A program made the translations under genes and the position numbers. This document shows, piece after piece, positions 6,049 through 12,968 of a stretch of DNA of 12,968 bases. Origin of the DNA: Planctomycetia bacterium (GTDB taxonomy: Bacteria > Planctomycetota > Phycisphaerae > Phycisphaerales > UBA1924). Numbering within the stretch: the stretch's first letter is position 1; each line of letters opens with the position of its first letter. The notes beneath the pieces were generated by a model. That model made no database searches and was not told where the DNA came from. It saw nothing but the letters and a program-made list of their open reading frames with translations. The stretch is taken from NCBI GenBank assembly GCA_005776545.1, contig SXOY01000369.1, positions 1 to 12,968 of the forward strand, given 5' to 3'.

Positions 6049-6076
6049 AGGATAGCCATCTGCGCGTCAGTGTCAA
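6049..6076 (-). promoter_or_regulatory. Sigma70-type promoter for the S10 operon
   Basis: On the minus strand the -35 is TTGACA (6076-6071), the spacer is 16 nt, and the -10 is TATCCT (6054-6049). The -35 is a perfect consensus; the -10 keeps the key TA-start and final T. The expected start of transcription is near 6042. Confidence 0.6.
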
Positions 6077-6177
6077 ACCTCCAGCAAACAGAACCTTCAT
6101 GTTTCAGACCGGTACAACCACTTAAAGGTCTCGCTTGCGTAGATTCAGTCCGATTTGTGCCGATGATTCTGGGACGC

Positions 6178-6206
6178 TTGACTTGCCGCTACATGGAGTT
6201 TATCCT
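6178..6206 (+). promoter_or_regulatory. Sigma70-type promoter for the exported protein gene at 6233
   Basis: TTGACT (6178-6183), a 17-nt spacer and TATCCT (6201-6206), with the expected start near 6213, giving a short leader of about 20 nt. It uses the same -10 hexamer as the divergent S10 promoter. An inverted repeat overlaps the -10 and the start point. Confidence 0.55.
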
Positions 6207-6217
6207 TACAAACTCCA
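6194..6217. repeat. Operator-like inverted repeat over the promoter -10 and start point
   Basis: TGGAGTTT-N8-AAACTCCA: two exact 8-bp arms (6194-6201 and 6210-6217). The left arm ends on the first base of the -10 hexamer and the right arm covers the likely start of transcription. This is where a dimeric repressor would block RNA polymerase. Only the right half would be transcribed, so a hairpin in the mRNA is unlikely unless transcription starts further upstream. Confidence 0.5.
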
Positions 6218-6232
6218 ATCAAAGGATCGATA

Positions 6233-7768
6233 ATGAACACTCAACCTCAAACATTCCTTATTACCCTGTTCCTAGCGGCAGGATCTGCGCTTGGACAAGC
6301 ACCAACTCCCACCCCGCCACCGGTCCCTGCCAAAGCATCGCCGCTCATTGAGTTCTCTGACAAGCTCGTGCGATTGGAATCGGCGGGAGTCAGCATGAAA
6401 CTGCCGTTGGGCTGCCATGCCACTTCGAGTACCGCAGTCGATTCCTCTTCAGTACAGGTGATGCCCGAAGATTCGACCTGGTTGGTCCAGATTGAATCTC
6501 CTCGCTCCACGCGTGCAGACATGAGCCTTCAAGAAGTCTGCGATGCATTGATCAATCAGTTGTTGCTTCGGTCAGCGCACCTCTCTGATCAGAAAACAGC
6601 AAAGCACGACAGCGGCTTTGAGTTTGGCAAATACTCTGAAGCAGTTCGCGGCCAAATTGTCGAGCGCAATGACGACCTGAAAATTACTGGATGGCCCCCC
6701 GCCGCTCGTATCTATGTCGAGACGTATCCAGGCGATATCCCCGGGAAAGAAGCGGGCCTGGGAATCATTCGCGGTTTCACCATTGTCAAAGTTGCAAGCG
6801 ATCGATACATTACTTTTGAATTCCGCACTCCAAAGCCAAATTTTGCTGATGCGCGAATCATGTACGAAACGATGGTCGCAACCAGCACTTTTGCGGACCC
6901 CGCGACCGTTCAAACCGGTCGCAAAAGTGCACTCGAAGGCGGCCTGCAGATCATGCAGCGCGTTGATGCCGATGCACTCAAGACAATCGTCGATGCACTT
7001 CCTGAACGCTGGCAGCGGCTGTATGTTCCGTCAAAGACCGGCGCAGCCGCGGACGACACTGAAATCGGATATCGCCGCTTGCGTTTCCACTGGGGAAAAC
7101 GTGGAGAAATCGATGCCTCTCGCCCAGAAGCACAATACAATGCGACCGATCGGCAGGAAGGAATCGTGATCCTGCTCGATGCACGCGCACTTGATGTCGA
7201 CATGCTCAGCCCAACAAAGAAAGTTCGGCGAATTATCGACTCTGCCTCTGCCTTCTTCATGACACCTGATCGCCTCCAGGAGACCTGGACAATTCGCAAC
7301 GCTATCCGCGATGGAAAGACCACCTCGCAGATCACCGAAATCGGTTCCCGCAACGGCACCGACATGGTGGTAAGCGTGACCGCCAACGGCCAGACCCAAC
7401 AGGTCCGCCCGATTATTCAAGGAGAGCTTGCCAGCAGCGGATACCTCTCTCAAGCAGAATCGCGTTTGCTGCCACAGATTCTCCTGCTGAATAAAGTGTC
7501 AACCGAATACGGTTTCTATGTCTGGAACTCCACCTCGCAGACCATCAAACTCCGCCGCGATGTTCTGGACGAATCGACTCCGGGTGTTTGGAAACTGACC
7601 AGTCGCGCCACCGAAGACAGCAAGGCAGAAATTTCGACTTTCAATGAACGGGGCGATTTCATTCGTACCGAGCTGCTCAACGACTCCGGTGACACCATGT
7701 ACTGGGAGCCAACCGACCTTCAAAAGCTCCTTGATCTTTGGAAGCAAAAAGGTCTTCCCACCGACTGA
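6233..7768 (+). CDS. Exported protein of unknown function (511 aa)
   Basis: I do not recognise a family. Residues 1-23 look like a Sec signal peptide (hydrophobic FLITLFLAAGSAL, then GQA before a Pro-rich linker PTPTPPPVPAK), and no lipobox cysteine follows, so the product is probably periplasmic or secreted. The rest is soluble mixed alpha/beta with a single Cys (GCHA) in the mature part. Residues 37-220 (FSDKLVRLESAGVSMKLP ... YITFEFRTPKP) read like a compact beta-rich domain. The C-terminal part contains many strands and ends WEPTDLQKLLDLWKQKGLP. The start is well supported by AAAGGA 6 nt before the ATG and by the promoter above. It lies 112 nt upstream of a secreted peptidase; a functional link is only a guess. 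Confidence 0.85.
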   Translation: MNTQPQTFLITLFLAAGSALGQAPTPTPPPVPAKASPLIEFSDKLVRLESAGVSMKLPLGCHATSSTAVDSSSVQVMPEDSTWLVQIESPRSTRADMSLQEVCDALINQLLLRSAHLSDQKTAKHDSGFEFGKYSEAVRGQIVERNDDLKITGWPPAARIYVETYPGDIPGKEAGLGIIRGFTIVKVASDRYITFEFRTPKPNFADARIMYETMVATSTFADPATVQTGRKSALEGGLQIMQRVDADALKTIVDALPERWQRLYVPSKTGAAADDTEIGYRRLRFHWGKRGEIDASRPEAQYNATDRQEGIVILLDARALDVDMLSPTKKVRRIIDSASAFFMTPDRLQETWTIRNAIRDGKTTSQITEIGSRNGTDMVVSVTANGQTQQVRPIIQGELASSGYLSQAESRLLPQILLLNKVSTEYGFYVWNSTSQTIKLRRDVLDESTPGVWKLTSRATEDSKAEISTFNERGDFIRTELLNDSGDTMYWEPTDLQKLLDLWKQKGLPTD

Positions 7769-7778
7769 TAGTTGCCAA

Positions 7779-7809
7779 ACCAATAGCTAGACCAATAGCT
7801 AGACCAATA
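7779..7809. repeat. 12-bp tandem repeat (about 2.6 copies)
   Basis: ACCAATAGCTAG occurs twice in full (7779-7790, 7791-7802), followed by a partial copy ACCAATA (7803-7809). It lies 11 nt after the stop of the exported-protein gene and upstream of the peptidase. It may be a slippage-prone microsatellite or repeated binding sites; no function is evident. Confidence 0.8.
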
Positions 7810-7852
7810 ATAGTTGTTGCAGAGTTGGCGAAGATCGGATAGTCTTTGGCTG

Positions 7853-7867
7853 CTGGCACATTGCCAG
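7853..7867. repeat. Short inverted repeat just upstream of the peptidase ribosome binding site
   Basis: CTGGCA-CAT-TGCCAG, a 6-bp dyad ending 3 nt before the GGAG ribosome binding site (7870-7873). It could form a small mRNA hairpin affecting initiation, or be a protein site. Short enough to be chance. Confidence 0.35.
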
Positions 7868-7880
7868 ATGGAGACTATTG

Positions 7881-9644
7881 ATGCGTCAGAATTCCCTCTT
7901 GCCTGCCTTTCTCTTCGCCGGACTCTGCGTTGCAACCACAGCGTTTGCAGGTCCCGATCCGCTATCTGTTCCCGGTCGTCGCGCACCCCGCGTCGATACG
8001 CCGTTTGATCAAAAGCCATTCTCTGTTGTTGACGGAAAACAAGTTCCAGTCCCCGACGTAAAAATGGGTGACGCCGCAACAATCGATCGCATTGCCGAGC
8101 AAGGAAGGTACTTCTCCGGTGTCATGGCAACCCTCACTGAACTCTGCAATACCTTTGGCCCGCGACTGACAGGTTCAGAAGCCCACGAAAAAGCAGCAAC
8201 TTGGGCTCGCGATCGTTTCCGCAGCTACGGCCTCAAAGCCGATCTCTGGCAATGGGGAACAATCCCCGTTCGCTTTGACCGCGGCCCCTCAACCGGCGTG
8301 GTCTATCGCGTAGATGAATCGCCCGATGAAGAAGGCACAAAGATCAAAGAACCTCAAAAGGTCCGCGATCTGCAATTCACAACGCTTGCATGGGCCGCTG
8401 GAACCAAAGGTCCGACCAAGGGCCGCGTGGTCCGTATGCCCACAACCGAAGAAGAGTACAAAGCAATTGAGGGACAACTCAAGGGCGCCTGGATTCTCCT
8501 CAAACCGCCGCCAACCCGCGGCCAACGCGGCGTTCGCGGCAACTCGCGCGGTCGCTACGAACAACGCATCAAAGCCCACCAGGAAGTTCGCGAAGGCAAG
8601 AACGCCGATGAACTCCCAATCGAAACACGCGTGTGCTTCAAGGAAATCGCCGGTTTCATTTCCACCAGCAAAGATGAGCGAGTCTGGACTGGTGCAATAA
8701 ACGGTTGGCGAGAACTTGATCCAGCCAAGCCTGAATCATGGCCGAGCGATGTTGAAGTAACAGTGCGTCAGAGCGATTACGACTTTATCAATAGTCGTAT
8801 CACCGATGGCGACAACATGGATGTCGAATTCAATCTCGACAACAAGATGACAGGCGGCCCATTCCCCAGTTACCTTGTGATCGCAGAACTCCCAGGCACC
8901 ACTCGCCCAGATGAAGTTGTCATCATGTCTGGCCACCTTGATAGCTGGAACGGCCCAGGCTCACTTGGCACCACCGATGACGGCACCGGCTCCGCTGTAA
9001 CCATTGAAACCGCCCGCATTCTCGCCGCTGCCCGCGCTCGGCCCGATCGCACCATCCGCTTCATCTTGTGGTGCGGCGAAGAACAAGGACTTCTCGGCTC
9101 GAAGTCTTATGTTGATTCAATCAAAGATCAGCTCGACAAAGTCTCAGCCTGTTTCGTCGACGATGGCGGCACAAACTACCAAGGCGGACTCCCCGCCGCT
9201 GACAATCAAGTTGAATACCTTGCAGCAGCAACCGCTCCGGTCAATTCCTATTTCCCCGACATGACAGTCAACGTCCGCCCCACCGGGCAGTACATTGCCA
9301 CACACGGTTCCAGCGATCACGCGAGCTTCAACGCCGCAGGAACGCCGGGATTTTTCTGGGACGAAGTTGGTCGCGCCGATTACGGATACGGCTGGCACAC
9401 CCAGCATGATCGACTTGATCTGGCGATTCCCGAATACCTGATACAGTCGGCCACATGCTCGGCGATCACCACCTTCAATTTGGCGTGTGCTCCCAACCTG
9501 CTCCCAAGAGCAGAAAAAGCTCCAGGCCCAACCCCGCGAATCTCTGAGCGAAACACCAATCAGAGTCTCGCAGGCAAAGCAGATCCAGCTAAGCCCGAGA
9601 CAAAGCCGGAACCCAAGCCCGAAGCGAAGCCAGAATCAAAGTAG
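7881..9644 (+). CDS. Secreted M28-family zinc metallopeptidase
   Basis: 587 residues from the ATG at 7881, placed 7 nt after GGAG; an in-frame TTG at 7878 is too close to that site. Residues 1-24 are a signal peptide (LLPAFLFAGLCVATTAFA). The M28 di-zinc set is complete: H352 and D354 in SGHLDSWNG, D366/D367 in GTTDDGTGSA, E400-E401 in CGEEQGLLGS, D427/D428 in VDDGG, the SDHASF motif at 478-483, and a late His in WHTQHD (H506). Residues 140-335 between the N-terminal part and the metal site look like a PA-type (protease-associated) insert, often used in substrate access. The tail after 565 is a Lys-Pro-Glu repeat (KPETKPEPKPEAKPESK), perhaps a wall or surface spacer. Likely an extracytoplasmic aminopeptidase or carboxypeptidase; specificity cannot be read from sequence. 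Confidence 0.92.
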   Translation: MRQNSLLPAFLFAGLCVATTAFAGPDPLSVPGRRAPRVDTPFDQKPFSVVDGKQVPVPDVKMGDAATIDRIAEQGRYFSGVMATLTELCNTFGPRLTGSEAHEKAATWARDRFRSYGLKADLWQWGTIPVRFDRGPSTGVVYRVDESPDEEGTKIKEPQKVRDLQFTTLAWAAGTKGPTKGRVVRMPTTEEEYKAIEGQLKGAWILLKPPPTRGQRGVRGNSRGRYEQRIKAHQEVREGKNADELPIETRVCFKEIAGFISTSKDERVWTGAINGWRELDPAKPESWPSDVEVTVRQSDYDFINSRITDGDNMDVEFNLDNKMTGGPFPSYLVIAELPGTTRPDEVVIMSGHLDSWNGPGSLGTTDDGTGSAVTIETARILAAARARPDRTIRFILWCGEEQGLLGSKSYVDSIKDQLDKVSACFVDDGGTNYQGGLPAADNQVEYLAAATAPVNSYFPDMTVNVRPTGQYIATHGSSDHASFNAAGTPGFFWDEVGRADYGYGWHTQHDRLDLAIPEYLIQSATCSAITTFNLACAPNLLPRAEKAPGPTPRISERNTNQSLAGKADPAKPETKPEPKPEAKPESK

Positions 9645-9647
9645 TCG

Positions 9648-9672
9648 CTCGATCCATCGAGTTGACGTTTTT
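9648..9672 (+). terminator. Weak candidate intrinsic terminator after the peptidase gene
   Basis: CTCGAT-CC-ATCGAG (9648-9661), practically a 5-bp stem with a 4-nt loop, lies 3 nt after the stop codon; a run of five T starts 6 nt after it (9668-9672). The stem is short and the T-run is displaced, so read-through into ruvB is plausible. Confidence 0.25.
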
Positions 9673-9753
9673 CTTCAAGCGATTGAACGCGCGTGAACGC
9701 ATTCGACGCTACGCTTTTGCTGCACGGTTTTCGCGCACACGAAGGGTACTTGT

Positions 9754-10803
9754 TTGGCCACTGAACGACTTATCTCCGCCGCCCCCAAAGCAGAAGAAGA
9801 GCAAATCAACTTCGCGCTGCGGCCGAAAGTACTTTCAGAGTTTGTCGGGCAAAAAGAACTCGTCGAGCGATTGACCATCTCCCTCCAAGCAGCCAAAGCA
9901 CGAAACGAGCCGCTTGAACATTTGCTGCTGCACGGTCCGCCCGGGCTTGGCAAAACCACCCTCGCGCATGTCATCGCCAAAGAGATGGGCACGCGAGTGG
10001 TGCTTGAATCCGGCCCAACTCTTGCCAAAGGGACCGACCTCGTCGCCGCGCTCACCAGTCTGCAAATGGGCGATGTCCTCTTCATTGATGAAATCCATCG
10101 CCTTCCCATCGCAGTTGAAGAATTCATCTACCCAGCAATGGAAGATTTCCGCGTCGATGTTCGCATCGATAGCGGCATGAACGCCAACACAGTGCACCTG
10201 CAGCTCAAGCCCTTCACGCTCATCGGTGCGACCACTCGCTCCGGCCTGCTCTCCTCTCCCATGCGTTCCCGCTTTGGCTTGGTCCACCACTTCCGGTTCT
10301 ACCAGTCTCAGGAACTCGCTGCGATTCTCGCCCGCAGCGCAGAACTCCTGAATTTCAAGATCCACACCGACTCGCTCAAACTCATCGCGACTCGTTCCCG
10401 CGGCACACCGCGCATCTGCAACCGACTCCTCCGCCGCGTCCGCGACTATGCACAAGTGAAATCCAAGGGCGATATCACTCCCGCAGTCGTTGAATCAGCT
10501 CTCATGCTGGAGGGCATCGATGCACTCGGACTGGACGAACTCGATCGCTCGTACCTGCGAACACTTGCAACCGTCTACGAAGGCGGCCCCGCTGGCATCC
10601 GCGCTATCGCCGCAAGTCTGAGCGAAGACCCCGGTACACTCGAAGCCGTCGTCGAACCATTCCTGCTCCAACTCGGGTTCGTCGGCCGCACTGAACGCGG
10701 TCGCGTGCTGACGCGCCAGGCCTGCGAACACCTGGGCATAGCCTATCGCGAACCAGCGGTCAGCAAGACAATGTTTGATGGTGGCTCAAATCCTGACTGC
10801 TAA
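9754..10803 (+). CDS. ruvB: Holliday junction branch-migration ATPase RuvB
   Basis: A 349-residue AAA+ motor that, with RuvA, drives branch migration at Holliday junctions before RuvC cleavage. Landmarks: LRPKVLSEFVGQ (22-33), Walker A GPPGLGKT (61-68), Walker B LFIDEIH (109-115), the RuvA-contacting hairpin around 130-155, sensor 1 GATTRSG (158-164), the arginine finger in RSRFG (171-175), and sensor 2 with RGTPRICNRLLRRVRDYA. The C-terminal winged helix spans about 262-335 (ALGLDELDR, GGPAG, GRTERGRVLT). The start is TTG at 9754 with GAAGGG 7 nt upstream; no in-frame ATG exists before the Walker A region. No ruvA or ruvC is adjacent in the window. Confidence 0.97.
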   Translation: MATERLISAAPKAEEEQINFALRPKVLSEFVGQKELVERLTISLQAAKARNEPLEHLLLHGPPGLGKTTLAHVIAKEMGTRVVLESGPTLAKGTDLVAALTSLQMGDVLFIDEIHRLPIAVEEFIYPAMEDFRVDVRIDSGMNANTVHLQLKPFTLIGATTRSGLLSSPMRSRFGLVHHFRFYQSQELAAILARSAELLNFKIHTDSLKLIATRSRGTPRICNRLLRRVRDYAQVKSKGDITPAVVESALMLEGIDALGLDELDRSYLRTLATVYEGGPAGIRAIAASLSEDPGTLEAVVEPFLLQLGFVGRTERGRVLTRQACEHLGIAYREPAVSKTMFDGGSNPDC

Positions 10804-10811
10804 TCAAGTTG

Positions 10812-12968
10812 TCAGCAACCTTGTGAAAACGCATCGACAAAATCGAGATAATCAAAGAAGTCGATCGTCGTGTCATTATTGAAATCTGCCGCCGGGTCGT
10901 TCGCGGAATACAGATCCACAAAATCGAGATAGTCAAAGAAGTCGATCGTTCCATCGTCATTGATATCTGCCGGGCAAAGATCGACAAACACCGAATACCG
11001 GTTCACAGAGCTGTTTCCAGTTTCTTCATACGCTACAACCGCAATCTCATTGAATCCGTGCTGCATTCCAGTTGTTGTCCGCTGCCACTCAAAGCGGTCA
11101 TTGCGAGTCGCCTGGTTGAAGACAGTTACAAGTGTACGTGGGTCGGTTGCAGGTGCCACGTTCAACATCGTGTGCACACGATTCGTTGTGCGATCACTCG
11201 CCAACACCTTAAACGCATACGAACTGACCGTCAACGTTGTCGGATTCGGGAACGTCACCGCCGGTGCAGAACGGTCGATGCAAAACGGAACTCGCCAATC
11301 CTTGAACAACGGCAATGCTCCCACCATTCGATGCCTGAATGCAATCACCGAAAGGTAGTGAATACCTTCCCCCAGATTCGCGGCGTTAATTGTTTGCACA
11401 TAGTGACCATTAACAGCCGTGGTTCCGTTGTAGGCTGGTTGCTTTAATGTTACAAACTCTTCATATCCCGCGCTCGATCCGGCTGTATGTGGATTATCGA
11501 TATTCCCATTTCCATTGCGATCAACATAGCCCTGATCAATTCGGAACAGTGCATTGTCATCGGTGTTGATATCAAGCACATCACCCGGCGTCGTCGCCAG
11601 ATCAATATTGAATGTCGCACTGGTAATTACAGGAATCGACGTCAGTCGCCGCCGCGATGCGGGAATTCCTGAAGCATCAGCAGGCAACGTCGAAGTCACC
11701 CCAGTAAAAGAAACCGTCCCATTTGGAACCACCGGGCCATACACCACATACCCCTTACTGTGCGTGCCCGCACTCGACACGTTTCGCGGCACGGTAATCA
11801 GCACTCGTTGATCACCCCCCACCACTAGCACATCCGGGACAACATTGGTGGGATCGACAACTGAATCCGTTGCATTGCCCGTCAGCTCCTTCAACCGTGT
11901 TCCAATAGGAAACGAAGTCAAAACACTTCGGCTGTCCGTGCCCGCATCCCAACGGTCGTTCACTCCCACCAGCACATTGGATTGCCCGCCGCTGCGCCGG
12001 TCATAGATCAACACATCGGCCTTGCTTGAGTTCACCGTGTCTGTGAAATTCAACTGATAGAACTCGCCGCGACAATACTGATTGTGAATCTGCACCAATT
12101 TGGTAATGGCAGGATTCGCACTGTTCGCAGTCGGATCAAGCCCAAGTGCGATATCAACGCCGCCACGAGGCCAGAATCCGCCCGTGCGTGAAATACCGCG
12201 TGCGTTGTGATACACCTTGGGAAGCCCACTTCGGGTCAACAGATACGCATATGACAGCAGCCCTTGCTGGCGAATAGTCGGAGCTGGTGGCGCACTCCCG
12301 CCATCGCCAGTGGTCCCGTTATCATGGCTATAAGAGTGGAACACTCCGATCGAACCATCTTGCACCAGATTACTTGCATCATCTTGAACATCCAGGTGCT
12401 GGTTGAGAACGTTGTTCCAGTCGCCAAGTCCCGCAGCGCTCACCAAATCTCTCAACGCACCTGAACCATTGATATCCAGGGCATCGCGATTTCCAAACCA
12501 GTCTCCCGACCGCTGCGGCTGGGCGCTTTTGTTATTCGTTTTTCTAATGTAATTATCATATGTGAACGCATTATTCTCAACTGACTCGCCAAAGCTGAAT
12601 GGAGTCACCATACGGCCATCTGGAGTCTGACGCCGGTTGTAGAGCACAGAATCAAAATAGGTATCCCAGAACCAGCTGGGCATGTGCTTACAAGCATCGA
12701 GTCGGAATCCATCGACCTTTACATCATCCAGCATCCACTGCGTCCACCGCATCAAATAACCGGTGCCGTTCTCTGAAATCGGGTCGTTCAGCGCAGCATT
12801 TGAATTAAACGGCCGGAATGTAAAGTTCTGTGCCCCAGGATTACGCGCGGTTCCCGGATTCGATGTCACTGTTCCAGCTAATCCCTGATCCACATAAAAC
12901 CTGCGGTTGTTTGCATCAACACGATTCGTGACTGTCCCCGCCGGAATATTCGCCGCATTTCCGACATC
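10812..12968 (-). CDS. GH13 alpha-amylase-like secreted glycosidase with dockerin-type C-terminus, 5' end missing
   Basis: The frame is open to the right edge, so the start and signal peptide lie outside; 718 residues are visible. The glycoside hydrolase 13 barrel shows region II DGFRLDACKH (86-95; nucleophile D91), region III FSFGESVEN (general acid E128) and region IV FHSYSHDNG (D216). Region I is beyond the edge. A beta-rich domain C follows (VLITVPRNVSS, KGYVVYGP), then a DRNGNGNID calcium-loop-like stretch and an Ig-like segment (about 575-660). The last 53 residues hold two dockerin-type loops, DINDDGTIDFFD (668-679) and DFNNDTTIDFFD (695-706), each followed by YLDFVD, and end in Gly-Cys. 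This GC-ending dockerin tail points to surface anchoring in Phycisphaerae. Likely acts on external alpha-glucans; exact substrate unknown. Confidence 0.9.
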   Translation of the reverse strand, partial: DVGNAANIPAGTVTNRVDANNRRFYVDQGLAGTVTSNPGTARNPGAQNFTFRPFNSNAALNDPISENGTGYLMRWTQWMLDDVKVDGFRLDACKHMPSWFWDTYFDSVLYNRRQTPDGRMVTPFSFGESVENNAFTYDNYIRKTNNKSAQPQRSGDWFGNRDALDINGSGALRDLVSAAGLGDWNNVLNQHLDVQDDASNLVQDGSIGVFHSYSHDNGTTGDGGSAPPAPTIRQQGLLSYAYLLTRSGLPKVYHNARGISRTGGFWPRGGVDIALGLDPTANSANPAITKLVQIHNQYCRGEFYQLNFTDTVNSSKADVLIYDRRSGGQSNVLVGVNDRWDAGTDSRSVLTSFPIGTRLKELTGNATDSVVDPTNVVPDVLVVGGDQRVLITVPRNVSSAGTHSKGYVVYGPVVPNGTVSFTGVTSTLPADASGIPASRRRLTSIPVITSATFNIDLATTPGDVLDINTDDNALFRIDQGYVDRNGNGNIDNPHTAGSSAGYEEFVTLKQPAYNGTTAVNGHYVQTINAANLGEGIHYLSVIAFRHRMVGALPLFKDWRVPFCIDRSAPAVTFPNPTTLTVSSYAFKVLASDRTTNRVHTMLNVAPATDPRTLVTVFNQATRNDRFEWQRTTTGMQHGFNEIAVVAYEETGNSSVNRYSVFVDLCPADINDDGTIDFFDYLDFVDLYSANDPAADFNNDTTIDFFDYLDFVDAFSQGC
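10837..10972 (-). repeat. Direct repeat encoding the two dockerin-type loops
   Basis: Two copies (10837-10891 and 10918-10972) offset by 81 bp, i.e. 27 codons. They include a stretch of about 32 bases with a single mismatch encoding the identical IDFFDYLDFV segment. The DNA similarity beyond what the protein needs suggests recent duplication or gene conversion within the domain. Confidence 0.75.

Noticed and set aside
5828..6100. Minus-strand frames of 90 and 71 codons upstream of rpsJ
   Set aside because: The 90-codon frame begins upstream of the predicted transcription start and overlaps the rpsJ start. Both lack Shine-Dalgarno sites and recognisable domains, and overlap the leader hairpins.
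7814..7843. Possible promoter for the peptidase (TTGTTG, 18-nt spacer, GATAGT)
   Set aside because: Both hexamers are poor matches; not distinguishable from background.
10795..10830. Shared bidirectional terminator between ruvB and the glycosidase
   Set aside because: Only a weak bulged dyad (AAGTTG/CAACCTT) and no T-run on either strand, so it is not listed as a feature.

Overview
The window holds a near-complete bacterial S10 ribosomal-protein operon, read leftward, followed by a rightward group of two secreted-protein genes and ruvB. At the right edge is a leftward, truncated secreted glycoside hydrolase. The best guess for the host is Planctomycetota, class Phycisphaerae. The glycosidase ends in two dockerin-type Ca-binding repeats closed by a terminal Gly-Cys, an anchoring tail I associate with that class. 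Several universal ribosomal-protein motifs (L2, L3, L4, S3) also deviate in a way that suggests a deep-branching lineage. This assignment is inference; no rRNA gene is present to confirm it.

Region 1 (1-5859, minus strand), in transcription order: rpsJ, rplC, rplD, rplW, rplB, rpsS, rplV, rpsC, rplP, rpmC and the first 23 codons of rpsQ. The order is canonical. A TTGACA-N16-TATCCT promoter at 6076-6049 would give a structured leader of about 180 nt ahead of rpsJ. Two things are not canonical. L22 (rplV) carries about 72 extra N-terminal residues that read as a Cro/CI (XRE)-type helix-turn-helix. The rplC-rplD gap is 314 nt long, with a 13-bp stem-loop that pairs fully only in the sense RNA, and a perfect palindrome just upstream of rplD. 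Together these raise the possibility of an operon in which a ribosomal protein carries its own nucleic-acid-binding regulatory domain.

Region 2 (5860-6232) is a divergent intergenic region with a good sigma70-type promoter facing each way. The rightward promoter has a perfect 8-bp inverted repeat over its -10 and start region.

Region 3 (6233-10803, plus strand) holds an exported 511-aa protein of unknown family, a secreted M28 metallopeptidase with a PA-like insert, and ruvB starting at TTG. The gaps between them are about 110 nt, so co-transcription is possible but not shown.

Region 4 (10812-12968, minus strand) is the C-terminal 718 residues of a GH13 alpha-amylase-like enzyme with the dockerin-type tail. 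It is convergent with ruvB and only 8 nt away.

I saw no tRNA, rRNA, CRISPR array, insertion sequence or phage gene.
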